DNA of 47,526 nt from Zygnema cylindricum (lineage: Eukaryota > Streptophyta > Zygnematophyceae > Zygnematales > Zygnemataceae), in contig JBBHKE010003544.1 of assembly GCA_037447655.1 (NCBI GenBank), positions 68,936 through 116,461 of the forward strand, in the 5' to 3' direction. A model generated the notes under the pieces. It was not told where the DNA came from. It did not search any database and saw only the letters and a program-made list of their open reading frames with translations. Of this stretch, positions 1-11,132 are shown one piece after another (the first letter of the stretch is position 1; every line of letters starts with the position of its first letter). A program made the translations under genes and the position numbers.

Positions 1-1123
1 TTTTCTTTCCTTCTTGACAATTTTTTTTTCCCAGTTTCCATATTCCTAACTTAGTTCCGTGCTTTCTTTTCGTAAATTTTGCAGAACTCGACTAGATTCG
101 GTTCCGAAAATCGAGGGATAAAATCTTCTTTTTGGTCTTTTCTTCCTTTCTTTTTAATTATCGCTGTTTCGTTTGAACTTGTTAATACTGAGTTTCGAAT
201 TTCGACCATGGGATATATTCGGGTACAAACGGGGTTTGTTTTATCGCCTATTTACTATCTCTTCGTTCAAATGTTTTAAAAGAAACTTCTTTAGTTTTTA
301 CCATTTGATATTTACTTCTGATTGGTGGAGATTTTAGATGTGGGAAAATGGGATTTTATTTCCCTTTTTTATTTCTTTGCGACCACGTTTTAATGAATTT
401 AGGGTTTGTTTATCCCGATGTATATGTAGGGAAGGAGAGAGAGAAAGAGAGAGAGCGAGAGAGCGAGGGGAAGAGATGGGAGGGGAAAGGAGGAGTTCGA
501 AATGGGGGCAGAGAGGGAGAGGTAGTTGAGGACCTATTTTCCTTTATTTTCCGAGAGCTGATCTTTGTAAGTTATTTGAGTTCCAGTTTTTTTTTTATTT
601 ACCTTTTGAGTTCTTCCGAAAAAAAGTTGTTAGTTTTGGAAAATAGTAAGTAGGTTTCTCCGAGATGTATTTCACTTTGTTCAATTATTAAATTTTTAAG
701 TTCGATTTTTTTTGGGTAACTTTTTAAGGGCATTTATTTCCAACTAGTTTTGTAATCACAAATATGCGAAATTAATTTAAATATGGGACATTTTGATAAA
801 AAAATTGTCAAAAATTTGGGGATAAACCCTAAACTGTAGTTTTTTTTTTTTTTTTTTTTTTTGTTGGGGTTTTTTTGGTAAACATTTAAACATTTTTTTT
901 CTTCAAATGCTGTTTTTTTTTTTTTTTTTTTTTTTGTTAGGGTTTTTATGGTAGACAATTAAACGATTTCTTACTTCAAATGCTGTTATTTTTTTATTTT
1001 TTTTTGTGTGATTGTCATTTTTGCCCTCCTTTCTGCGTTTGGCTATTGTATTTGATTTGAGGTTTCTACAAATGTTCCTTCATTCCTATAACATGAAAAA
1101 TAATTTCAGTCGCAGATTTGTTT

Positions 1124-1154
<31 letters not shown>

Positions 1155-2255
1155 CGAGTTTTAGTTAATTTAGTGTGGGTCTCTATAAACGGTTTAGATT
1201 CTTATCTCCAGTTTTTAATCGATCCGGTATCAGGTTTTCAAATATTTTGTGATATAAAATCTTGGAATAATAAGAGTGGTATTAATAAATAAATAAATAA
1301 ATCAATTAATTAATTAGAGTTGTAGTGTTTCGTCCAATGAGTGGCATTACTTAATACTTTCTTTCAACGAAATATTCTCTTTTATGTGCATTTATGTAAA
1401 ATATCGGTGGACTCGATTCATGTCGAGGTTTTAAAATTAAAAAAAAAAAAAAAAATCTACTTACCTTTAAAGATAACTTTATAAGAAAATCTAGTAACTA
1501 AAAATGAATTTAAAATTTTATCAGGATTACAAAATCTAGGATTTAAGTTCCGAAAACTATTGAAATTTAGATTTCGCATGAGTTTATTAAAGAGGTTTCA
1601 AATTGACATTTAACATTGAGGTTTTAAATTGAGGTTTCTGGGCCGTTTTTTTTACTTTTGGATCGAGGTATTCAAAAAAGAATTGTAATTAAACAATCTC
1701 GTTTTCACAGGACCACCAATTGGTTTTTAATAATTTAATTATTTGTGAATGCCCAGGAAACCACAGTACCCAGAATATGAAAATTAAGAAAACGTGAAAA
1801 ATCCTGACCAAGAGACAAATTTTGGTTTTCAAGCTTTCAACAGTTAAAGAATGTACCGTTCACAAAAGAAAAAACACGATGATTTTATAATATCGACAAA
1901 CTAGGACAAGATGTGCACCAAAAACCCTAAATAGTGTGGACATTAGTTCCAAACCTTTTAAATTCCTATTTTTTTCCTTCCTTTTTCTCTTCCTCTTCCC
2001 TTCCTCTTTCCTTCCTTTTTCTCGTCCACTTTCCTTCTTTTTTCCTTCCTTTTTCCTTTTTTCTTTTTTTTAAAATAAAACAAAAAAGGAGCTCACAAAA
2101 GCAAAGGCCATTACCCTTCCTATCATCTTTCTAACAAATACCTAAATAGAATTATGCCTTAATGTGAAATTAACAATAGCGAACCTTTTCTATTTTCACT
2201 ACTTGGCGATAACTCATAACTTGGAAACAACGGAACTAACTAACTAACTAATTAA
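1..2255. other. Intergenic, T-rich, no gene recognised
   Basis: I see no supportable gene here. The stretch holds long T runs (about 841-862, 915-935 and 1124-1154), a purine-rich GAGA tract at about 432-530, TTCC-rich sequence at about 1975-2070 and short AATAAATAAAT / ATTAATTAATT repeats near 1288-1315. Pyrimidine runs ending in AG at about positions 34 and 84 look like splice acceptors on the plus strand, so the 3' end of a plus-strand gene to the left is possible, but the frames after them are short and unrecognised. Confidence 0.4.
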
Positions 2256-5200
2256 CTAATTATGTCCTTTACTCCAATACTTCCTAACATCGTAACGTTG
2301 TCGTCTCTCTCCTGAACTCTGGACCCATCGGTCCAATTCCCTTTCTACTCGCCAATCCCTCTCTCTCCCTCTCCTTCCTCCCTCTCCCCTCCCATCCACA
2401 GATGGACTTTCATTATTTGTGCCTTTCTGTACAGGCGATCCCTCCTCCTCTCCCTCTCTCCTCTCCATCCACTTCTCTTCCTCTTGTTCTCCCACGATAC
2501 CTTCACTGCTCTTCCTCGAAGACTCGAAAGTATTATCTACTCCTCCCTTCTTCTCTCTCCCTTTTGTCGATTCCTCCGACCCAATCCGAGGTTCGATAAA
2601 TTCACTATCTCCACTTTCATAACTGTCTCCCAAAAAACTCTCTCCTCTTTTCCCATTTCTTCCCCAAGTTTTTCCCTCGTCCCAAATCCTTCCCTCGTCC
2701 TCTTCCTCCCATCCAACCGACTGCCAGCTATCATCCGTGTCCTCTTCTAAATCTTCTATCTCCCCTTCTTTGTCCTCTTCCCCGAAACAGTACCGTTTCA
2801 TTAAAGCGTGAGTACATTCGTCAGGATTTACTCCATATCTTACCATTTGGGCATACATTTCCTCGGCTTTTACTCGTAAATTACATTCGCCGAGAATTTT
2901 TAAAAGGGCGTTATAGACATAAACATTCGGTTGAAGACCCATAAGTCTCATTTCCTGGAAGAAAAAAACATCCCAATAATAGAACATGGGTTTTATTACG
3001 TGTTTTTGCATGTAAATAGCAATTTCAATAAGTTTTTTTTACTTTTTTACATGAATTTGCATAATTGGCGTATTCATTGAGCACAAAACCTAGAAACAAT
3101 CCTTGACAACCGTCCCCCTCCCCCTCCCCCTCCCCACCCTCCCTCTTACCTGCAGAAGGTTTAAAGCAGTTCTCCAGTCCTTAGAAAGTCCGTGGGCCGC
3201 AATAAGACCTCCGAAAGTGAAGGCATTTGGTCGACATCCGACTCTTTGCATTCTCTCATAAACTTTCATCGCTACTTTTGGAACACCTGTCCAAAAAGAA
3301 AAAAGAAAAAGGATTTTCTTCAAAAAGTTTTTTTAAGGTTTTCCGGAAAAGAAAACCGGCGGTTTTCTGGAAATGTTCTTATTTGGTGTTTCTGACGTTT
3401 CGAAAAAGAAAATATTACACTGCTCATCGTTATTAGTGTTAATAACACTAATTCGTTTGCGACTTTTTTTGGCCAAAAATCACAAAATAGAGTTAACAAC
3501 ATTATTTAAGGACATGGACTACAATCTGCCACGTCTCCTTGCACTAAATTAGTACTATTAATTCTAATTTTGCATTAACACTAATAAATATTTAACGCTA
3601 ATAACGAAGAGCGGTGTACTAATTTTACCTGCAACTTCGCAAGTCTTGATGACGGTGCTGTAACTGACCACATTCGGACGAACTCCTCCCTTCTCCATCT
3701 CCCACAATAATTGGAGTGCCACTTGCCATTTCCCTCTCCCTTGACATGCCAATAAAGCCGCATTACAAACTTGAACATTAGGAACCATTCCTCTTTTCAC
3801 CATTTCTTCATGAAAATCCATAGCTTTTTTAAATTCTCCGGCCCGGGCAAATGCCGTAAGCATTCCACTCCATGTAAATTGATCGGGAGAAACTTGAGCA
3901 AATCTCATATGCCCGTAAATTCTTAAAGCGATTTCCCACCTTCCAATTTGTCCTACAGCCGCAATAATTGTATTATAAACAAGGACATTTTTGGGTATTA
4001 ACCCTCTTGAGAACATTTCCCCATAAAAATCCAAAGCCAAAGGCCATCTATTGCAGTTGCACGCAACGGAAATCAGTCCTTTGAGAATTTGGGGACTTGG
4101 GGCGAGGTTTTTCGTAAGTAGCTCGTAGTATATTTCTAAAGCTAAATCACATCTTTTGGATTTCACAAAAGTAGATAAGAGGAGATGATAGGTTCCTTCA
4201 TTCGGTTCACAGCCTTCTTTCTGCATCGCAGTCCAAAGTTCTGTGACTTCTGTCACACGCTCTGCCCTGTTCACAAAGAGAAAATTAAGGAATTTGTCAC
4301 TCAACCTTTATTGTGTCAGACATACTAGAAAGAAATAAGATTCTTGAACATCAATTGTCATACTTAAGACATACGATGAAAATTGACCTCTAACAATCCC
4401 CAACACTCCTAAAGAATACCACAGAAAAGGTCCGCATGCAATCATTCCACAAGTGATTTCAGGCATGTGTTTCTATTTTACACATTTTACATACTCTTTG
4501 GCTGTTATAAAATTTTGGAATAATAGAGCCCATCACATTTTATGTCGGTGACTTAAAAGGGATAAAAAATCAATTTGACGTTAACTCAATCACCCATACC
4601 AAGCAGTGTCACAACGGAGAATAAGGACAAATTAATCTACACAAAGTTAGAAAATCCATCTTCAATTTTATGGGATGGGTTCATCGGTTACAATCCTCGT
4701 CGGGTCTTCTTGTACAATTATCGTTTTCCGAAAAAAAACACCAAATGTTGAAAGCCTCTCACAGGCTTCGGACTCATGAACAACATTTCAAACGAGCTCC
4801 ATAGACTTTGATTTCAGATTACGGTTCAAAATTCCTATACCATGGTCATAATAGCTGGTCCAAATTCAAATTAAATGATGTTGTTACACAAATCATGGCT
4901 ATAATTTGTAGGTCCTGAAAACAAACCCTAATTACTTTTGAATCTTTACGGTACTTTACAATTGACACATCGGAATGAAATGTGGAAATGCCATGCTGGA
5001 GCTTGGTTATAGTACTAAATTACGCACTAAACGATATATTGCTTAAAACGTATCAAATGACAGTTCCTTAAGTCTCAAGTGCATGCTGAAAAGTGAGACA
5101 TAACCAACTCAAATTATTAATAATTGAATAAAAAATTGACATGTACATCGGATGGTAAATTATGTGCCATTGAAATGTGAATCACATTCTCCTTTCTCCC

Positions 5201-5941
5201 TCTCCCTCTCCATCTCCCTCTCCCTCTCAAACCCTCCCGTTCACAAATAACTCACCTCCCACATGCTAACAAAACATGATTGTATGCCACCACATCTTTT
5301 TTTATCCCCGCCTTATCCATGTCCGTAAAATGTGCGAGGGCTTCCCTCCACCATCCCAACCGTGAACATCCCTGAATAGCCGCTGTATAGGAATGCAAAG
5401 ATGGTTCTAAACCCACTTTAGACAACCGCTCAAATAATTGTCCTGCCACATGGAACGGTCCATTCCGTGCAAACGCGGCAATAAGAGAATTATAGGAGTG
5501 GCGGCTGAAACGATGACCCCTTCCCTGAAATTCAGCAAAAAAATATATACCGTCAAAAAAACAAATTTGGGGTATAAATGGGGGTTCTCAGGGTTTTCAG
5601 GGATTTTAGTAGAGGAAGGGAGAGGGAGGGTGAGAGGGAGGGGGGGGGGGGGGGGGAGGGGGAGGGGGGTGAGGGGGAGGGAGGAGGGTGAGGGGGAGGG
5701 GAGAGGGGGAGGGGGAGGGAGAGGGGGAGGGGGAGGGAGAGGGGGAGGGAAAGGGAGAGGCGGAAGGAGAGGGAGAGGAGGAGAGGGGGAGGGAGAGGGA
5801 GAGGGGGAGGGAGAGGGGGAGGGGAAGGGAGAGGCGGAAGAAGAGGGGGAGGGAGAGGGAGAGGGGGAGGGAGAGGGAGAGGGAGAGGGGGGAGAGGGAG
5901 AGGGGGAGGGGGAGGGAGAGGGGGAGGGAGAGGGAGAGGGA

Positions 5942-5977
<36 letters not shown>

Positions 5978-6627
5978 GGGGGGGAGGGGGGGGTGAGGGA
6001 GAGGGAGAGGGAGAGAGAGAGAGAGATAGATAAGAGAGGACAAACCTCCAGACAATCCAAAGTTTCCAATGCCAGTTGATGTTGTCCTGACCGGCACAAA
6101 CTGATAACGACCAATCCTGCAACTTCTGACGTCAGCACACCCTCAGGTCCACCATGCCTTGCCAAAGCTTCTGCCACATTTCCTCCATTCCTTCTTGTCT
6201 CCAGTAAGGACTGTTCAACAACCTGAGCAGCCACTGACTTTCTCATTCTTGACTCAGAGAGGGTGGTAGAAGAGGAAGCCATGGAGGCTTCCTCTTCCTC
6301 ATCTCCTTTCCTTTCTGACCTATAATTTGTTAAATACTTTCTTCTGAATCCTTGCAAACGGTAGAGAGCTCCTTCACCAGAAGAATTTTCAGCAAATTTT
6401 TGCTGCAATTGGCTAGTCTCTTGTGCTTGATCCACCTGGCGCGCTCTCACAGGATACAAAGAATGAGAAAGAGATCCAGAATTAGGGTTAAGGAGCGAAT
6501 GTTTTGGAAAGCTCTTATAAGAAGGTTCTATGCAGATGTACGCAGTTCTATGGATTTTTTTTTTCTGAATTCTTTCACCATATAGATCCGGCTGTAATTT
6601 CCACTGTGGAGATGCTGTGGCGGCCAT
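2256..6627 (-). CDS. P-class pentatricopeptide repeat protein, five exons, probably organelle-targeted
   Basis: The model joins exons 6627-6046, 5524-5256, 4266-3629, 3286-3150 and 2954-2256 (minus strand). All introns are GT-AG, phases agree at every junction, and the 2325 nt give 774 residues plus a stop. The start is the first ATG, in good context (CC before ATGGCC). Residues 1-~110 are basic, Ser-rich and transit-peptide-like. From about residue 180 to 600 there are roughly eleven 35-residue PPR units, seen as the recurring helix starts YNSLI, YTAAI, YNHVL, YNTII, YSTVI, FGGLI and YNALL, each followed by a second helix ending in MxxxGxxPN. Such proteins bind single-stranded RNA in plastids or mitochondria, one base per repeat. 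The tail (about 600-774) is very acidic and then Glu/Arg/Ser-rich, which is unusual for the family. No DYW, E or SMR domain is present. I infer a role in organellar RNA processing or stability; the target is unknown. Confidence 0.9.
5611..6030. repeat. Polypurine/polypyrimidine hexamer tract in PPR intron 1
   Basis: About 420 bp of almost pure purine on the plus strand, built from GGGAGA and GGGGGA units with two long G runs (about 5641-5656 and 5946-5976). On the transcribed sense (minus) strand it is a pyrimidine tract starting only about 15 bases after the donor site at 6045. The plus strand could form G-quadruplexes or triplex DNA. The long single-letter runs are also where an assembly is least trustworthy. 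Confidence 0.9.
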
Positions 6628-7761
6628 GGATTTTGGATAATTCTCTGCTGATTAGGGTTTGCCTTCCTCTCAATTTTTTTGGATTTGCCTTCTTCTTAGA
6701 ATTTTAGAGGTTGCCTTCTTCTCGGAAGGCTAGGGTTTATCTTTTCCCCGGAAATCTAGCTATGGCTTCTTCTCAAGAGACCTAAATTTGCCATCACCTC
6801 ACAGTTTTAGGGTTTACTTTATTCTTAGTATTAACCCTCTTTCCGTACACCTACAGACGCCATTCTGAAAGGGAAAACAACAGAAAAAAACCCTAAAAAA
6901 GGTAAGGAATCAACGTCAATACTCATGACATGATTTCAGAAAGAGTTTCACTTTAAAATGAAAATGACTGAATGTGTCATTCCATACTCCGCCACGTGTC
7001 TAGCTGAAATATTGAAAGATACGGATATGAAAATGTTACGATTTTATCCGCCGTACATTTTCGCCGCCTCAAGAGTTAAAGCATAGGTTTAATGTGCGAA
7101 TCCAACAACCTTGTACCTCTATTATTGGTGACTTTTTTCGCCATTTAAAAGTTAAAACATATTTTCTCCGTACATTCTTGCTTTGTTTCTCCGTACATTT
7201 ATCCGATTCTCAATATATGACCGTCAATCGGAAGCTGAGAATGTCATTTTTCAATCGCAGCCGTAGATCTAAAAACCGACATACGTGTACGGAGAAGTGA
7301 TGTTTTAAGAGACGGAAAAAACATTAACACATAACGATTCACGGTGGCGAACACAATCAGGTAATGCTGTATATAGAAAACCGTACAGTATGCATACTAT
7401 ACGGAAATTTCAAGTATGGTACAGTACTGTACTGTACTGTACCCTTACTGGATTCAATATTATAACGTTCTAACTTCTAAGTGTATTCGCACAGTAAGCT
7501 AATGTCTTAAGATATGGACTCGAAAAATTTAGGGTTTGCTTTCTCTTTTTCCTGAAAACCTTTAGGGTTTTTGCTTGAAGTGAGAAGGGTCTCTAGGGTT
7601 TCTCCTGACTGGCCTTTCTCCATACCTACTTTTCACGAAGGAGAAGTTCATTTGACAGGAAAAAGTAGTTTTCTTGTATTCTGTTTTTTTTTTTTTATCG
7701 TCATCCGTATTTTCTCGATTTCCCTTTCATCTTTTTTAGTAAGTTGTTATTTGTAAAAACC
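6628..7761. promoter_or_regulatory. Divergent intergenic promoter with telo-boxes
   Basis: This region separates the divergent PPR and bTHX-like genes. TAGGGTTT or its complement occurs at 6653-6660, 6731-6738, 6808-6815, 6888-6895, 7530-7537, 7563-7570 and 7594-7601: four near the PPR start and three near the bTHX start. Telo-boxes of this form are known in plants at promoters of ribosomal-protein, translation and organelle-biogenesis genes. The middle (about 7100-7350) is occupied by a MITE-like sequence. A run of TACTG units near 7423-7442 is palindromic. Confidence 0.65.
7117..7350. mobile_element. MITE copy (CACGGTG-end family), diverged
   Basis: The right part reads as gacata-cgtgtacgga, then gatgttttaagagac, then aacgattcacggtgg, matching the better preserved copies at 13847, 14973 and 15908 in order and spacing. 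The left part carries the complementary 'cgccatttaaaagtt ... aaacatattttctc' arm. The outermost left terminus is eroded. No target duplication is recognisable. Confidence 0.55.
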
Positions 7762-8409
7762 ATGGCTGTTTCTTCTCGAAATGCCATCAAATCCTCCTTT
7801 GTCATTTTTCAACATTCCTGTCGCCCGCTGACGTCATTTTTTAATGAAAAACAGTGTTTTTTTCAAGAAAAGCAAATTCCGTCAGAGCAATCAAATGTCT
7901 CTCCTTCCAAAAATGTCATTCCAGAGAGTGTCCTTTTAAATATGTTCCAAGATCTTCAATGGAAAGGAGCTTACGCTGGAGTGCAAGTTAATGGAGTTTT
8001 TAATTCCGAAAATAGTTTAAGTTATGATACGAAATGGCAAAGTTTTCAATCTCAAACAAGATATCTTCCAAAAATGCCTGCTGATTTTTTTAAAAAGCCA
8101 GAGATTTCTTCTTCTTTTCAACTTCTACATTTGCCATTGCATGAACTATGTCAAAAGAAGCGTGAAATGGGTGTCAGAACAGAAACTTCTGGGAAGGAAC
8201 CTAGTGATGCAGTTTATGAGTGCGGAAGAGGCGACAAAAAGACAAAAAAAGGCAAAATTTTCAAGCATTCGCATGGAAATCGGAGGCCGAGTCGTGGAAA
8301 ACGAAATCGATTAAATCGAGAAAAATGGGAGATCGAAGGATTACTGCCAGGAGAGCCAATGGTTCCATCCTCAGTTACTGAAAAAGTTAAGAAACTGACA
8401 GATTCCTAG
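7762..8409 (+). CDS. bTHX/S31-like small-subunit ribosomal protein, probably mitochondrial
   Basis: Single open frame of 215 residues from the ATG at 7762 (context aaaaccATGGCT) to TAG. The start is the first ATG in frame. The N-terminus (MAVSSRNAIKSSF...) has Ser, Arg and Lys but no acids in its first 30 residues, as in a mitochondrial presequence. The diagnostic part is CGRGDKKTKKGKIFKHSHG followed by NRRP and a Lys/Arg-rich stretch, at about residues 153-180. This matches the bTHX (Thx/S31) signature G+GD++T++GKI...G..RP, a tiny basic peptide that sits in the head of the small ribosomal subunit; the CGRGDKKTKKGK form is, as I remember it, that of the plant mitochondrial paralogue. Plant bTHX proteins are usually near 100 residues, so the 110-residue stretch between presequence and motif is unusual. 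It shares a telo-box intergenic region with the PPR gene. Confidence 0.75.
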   Translation: MAVSSRNAIKSSFVIFQHSCRPLTSFFNEKQCFFQEKQIPSEQSNVSPSKNVIPESVLLNMFQDLQWKGAYAGVQVNGVFNSENSLSYDTKWQSFQSQTRYLPKMPADFFKKPEISSSFQLLHLPLHELCQKKREMGVRTETSGKEPSDAVYECGRGDKKTKKGKIFKHSHGNRRPSRGKRNRLNREKWEIEGLLPGEPMVPSSVTEKVKKLTDS

Positions 8410-8450
8410 TGACTGCTTTTGGATTATGCTTTGTGTTTCTTATTGTGAAC

Positions 8451-8456
8451 AATAAA
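8451..8456 (+). terminator. Polyadenylation signal AATAAA
   Basis: An exact AATAAA lies 42 bases after the stop codon of the bTHX-like gene, in a T-rich 3' region. It is a likely poly(A) near-upstream element, judged by motif and position only. Confidence 0.6.
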
Positions 8457-10130
8457 AGTGGTACAACTTTGAAAGTTATCAAGTACATTGGTGACTCCTT
8501 TTCTTTCTGTGTATCAGATAGTTAGGGCTGTTGATAGGCTAAGATGGCTGTGAAAATATATGTGTAAAGTCTGACAATCGATGACAGGATTTTTTAGTTC
8601 TTTTTGTTAGAATGCATCATTGAATTTGCCTTTTACCAAGATTATTAAGTCCTCTCCATTAAATATGATTCTAGGATTCCCACTCTCTCTAGTAGTGTTC
8701 TATTGGTGCTGGTTTTGCATTCATGTGTTGAGTATAAGAGACAGAGGAGCTTTTTTCCGTAGATGTTAGCAAAAGAACTTTGCTGCGTCATTAACAAAAT
8801 TTTGGCAATTTGAATATATCACAAAACATAACCAGTATCCTATTTTATGTAGATGTGATGTACATTTTGATGCATAAGCGAATTTCTACTTGTGAAACTT
8901 CTTGCTGTGACAATTTTTTTTGCAATTTATCTGTGGCCAATAGACGAGTGTAGTCGAGTGACAAATTCTATATTTTTTGTTTCATCTCGGAATTCCATTG
9001 ACGACATACCATGGACAGGATTTTGTCCAGAAAATGCATTCGAAAGAGGGAGAATTAATATCAAATGTCTATTTCGCATGCTTCATTAACATAGTACTCT
9101 TATTTCAAAATCAATATGGAAGGCATAGCACAAAGTGGTGTAGGAACCAAAAAAAAACAATTTTTTCAAGGAGTAACTGGTTGTAACAACATGCTTCCGA
9201 GTTTTATCACGCTACTTTATTCAGGCATCAAAAGTTACTCAATCTTTTCACCATAATGTCAAACCTGGCCAGAATTTTTTACAAGATTCCTATTTCCCTT
9301 TTCACACGCATCGAGGAGCATTGCAACAAGCGTTTGTATAATTGGCGGCTTTTAGTTCCCATTATTCTAAGCAGCTTCAATTCATTTATTTCTCGTGAAA
9401 TGTACAACCCCAAAAAAAAAACAAAAAAAACGAAGTGTATTTCCCCTCGTTTGATGACAAACAGTCACCATTTTGGACAAATGATCATTGACAACAAATT
9501 ACACCAATTGAAAAGTAAAGAAAAAGGTGGCGGCGTTAAAAAGATATGACAAAAATATGCAAATGACACAAAATGCTCACACAATTTTCCATGCATACGT
9601 TGATATTGCAAAATGTACACGTTTGTACAATTATTTTAAAAGAGTTAATGTTACATAAAGGCTGAGTCACAAGTGAAGTATTTGAAAGAATAAGACCAAA
9701 AGGACCTTAAAGTGTAAACAAATAACAACAAAAACTTTTAGAAAGCTATCGATGGCACTAATACTCTCCTAAAAATAACATTTGCCGCAAAGTCAACTTT
9801 TTTAAAGGATTAAACTGCTTCTGAAAGTGATTGGAGACAGAACCATCCTCTCTGCTTCCTTTTAGCAACGCTAAAACAAAAATCTCCTTTTAAGTTTCCG
9901 CGTATGCTATAGTCTCCCCTCCGTTACCTCAAAATTTTAGAAAAAAAAAAAATTGCAACCCTCAAGATTCTTCATAATTTTTTATGTACACAAAAAATAG
10001 ATATTTAAAACTATTCCTTCCCATTAAAGCTCAAAGGTAAGTTCCAATTTAGGACTCCTCCCAATTTAGGCTTAACAATGTACATTTCTCGACTGAGTTT
10101 TTCAGCTTTAATAAAAAAAAAAAAAAAAAA
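8457..10130. other. Intergenic, no gene recognised
   Basis: AT-rich sequence between the 3' ends of the bTHX-like gene and the secreted cysteine-rich gene. The few open frames of 60-97 codons here lack family motifs and good starts. Lysine-coding A runs (about 9411-9430) and the T/A runs near 9941 and 10111-10131 look like 3'-UTR or slippage sequence. I see no RNA gene. Confidence 0.4.
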
Positions 10131-10132
10131 AA

Positions 10133-10289
10133 TTAGCGTCTTTTCGAAGGCAAACATCTGTTGTTGATACAATCTTTCGCGTTGCAACAAACATCTCCAC
10201 AGCAAGTCTTCGAAAAGTCAAACTGCAAACAGACAAAAAAAAAAAAACAACGGTCAGAAAGAGTTAGAAACAATCTCTATGCCACTCTC

Positions 10290-10321
<32 letters not shown>

Positions 10322-11132
10322 CGCCTTTCCCTGCCTCTCTCAGTTTCTCCCTCCTTCAACTCACCCCCACTCCGTCTCCATCTCCAATCAAATTCCTCCT
10401 CTCCATCTCATACCCTTTTTCTTCCATTCTCTCTTTCTTTAGAAACTAAATACCATATCCAAATAAATCGTAAAACTATCGGCTTTCCCTCTCCGTCTCC
10501 CTCTCCTCCTCTTTCCCTCCCTCTGTCAACCTGCCCTCCTCTCTCCCTATTCCCCCTCCCTCCCTCACCTCCTTTCCCTCTCCCTACTCCCCTCCCCTCA
10601 CCTGCTTCCCCTCTCCCTACTCCTCTCCCTCCCTCGCCTGCTTACCTCCCTCCCTCCCACACCTCCTTCCCATCTCTCCCTCGCCTACTTCCCTCTCCCT
10701 TCTCCCCATTTTCCGCCTCTCTCCTCTCTCCCCTCCCCCCCTTACCACGCTGCAACATTTGGTTTCTCCACAAGGAGGCGAGCATATCCCATCGCTTCCT
10801 CCACAACAGGACAAAGGAGCCGTACAGGTCCCATAGTACGCCCCTCCACCAGTCACAAAGTAACACGTGTCATTTGTAGGAATGGGCGAGAGAGAGGGGG
10901 AAGGTGAGGGAGAGGGAGGGGGAGCTGATGAGGGGGAGAGAGAGGGAAAGGAATAGGCAGAAGGAGAGAGAGAGGGAGAGAGAGAGGGAGAGGAAGAGGG
11001 AGAAGGAGAGGGAGCAGGAGCCACAGAAGGTAGAGGAGGTTCCAATTCTTCCAAAGATCGGCTTTCGGAGAGAGAGAGGAAAGCAAGAGCCAATGAGAGA
11101 GGGACAGCTGGCAAGGCGAACCTGAAAGCCAT
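10133..11132 (-). CDS. Small secreted cysteine-rich protein with Ser/Pro (AGP-like) linker
   Basis: Two exons on the minus strand, 11132-10746 and 10222-10133, joined at phase 0 by a GT(AAGG)-(TTTGC)AG intron of 523 bp, giving 158 residues. Residues 1-~25 (MAFRFALPAVPLSLALAFLS...) form a clear signal peptide. Residues about 37-85 are Ser/Pro/Ala repeats of the SPSP/APAP type, which plants hydroxylate and O-glycosylate as arabinogalactan modules. The C-terminal half has 14 cysteines, including CC pairs at SCC, KCC, TCC and VCC, and ends in LPSKRR. The second exon keeps cysteine density and frame, which supports the splice. The even cysteine count fits a fully disulfide-bonded wall or apoplast domain. 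I do not recognise the fold or function; a cell-wall or defence-type peptide is possible but unproven. Confidence 0.75.
10223..10745. repeat. Pyrimidine hexamer tracts in the cysteine-rich gene's intron
   Basis: On the plus strand the intron is mostly CTCCCT/CCCTCT repeats (about 10283-10319 and 10485-10740), so the transcript is purine-rich, the opposite polarity to PPR intron 1. The same hexamer continues across the donor into the coding linker of exon 1. Confidence 0.75.

Noticed and set aside
5438-6079. Long Glu/Gly/Arg-rich open frames on the plus strand and Pro/Leu/Ser frames on the minus strand
   Set aside because: They come entirely from the GGGAGA hexamer tract in PPR intron 1; any frame of such a repeat is open.
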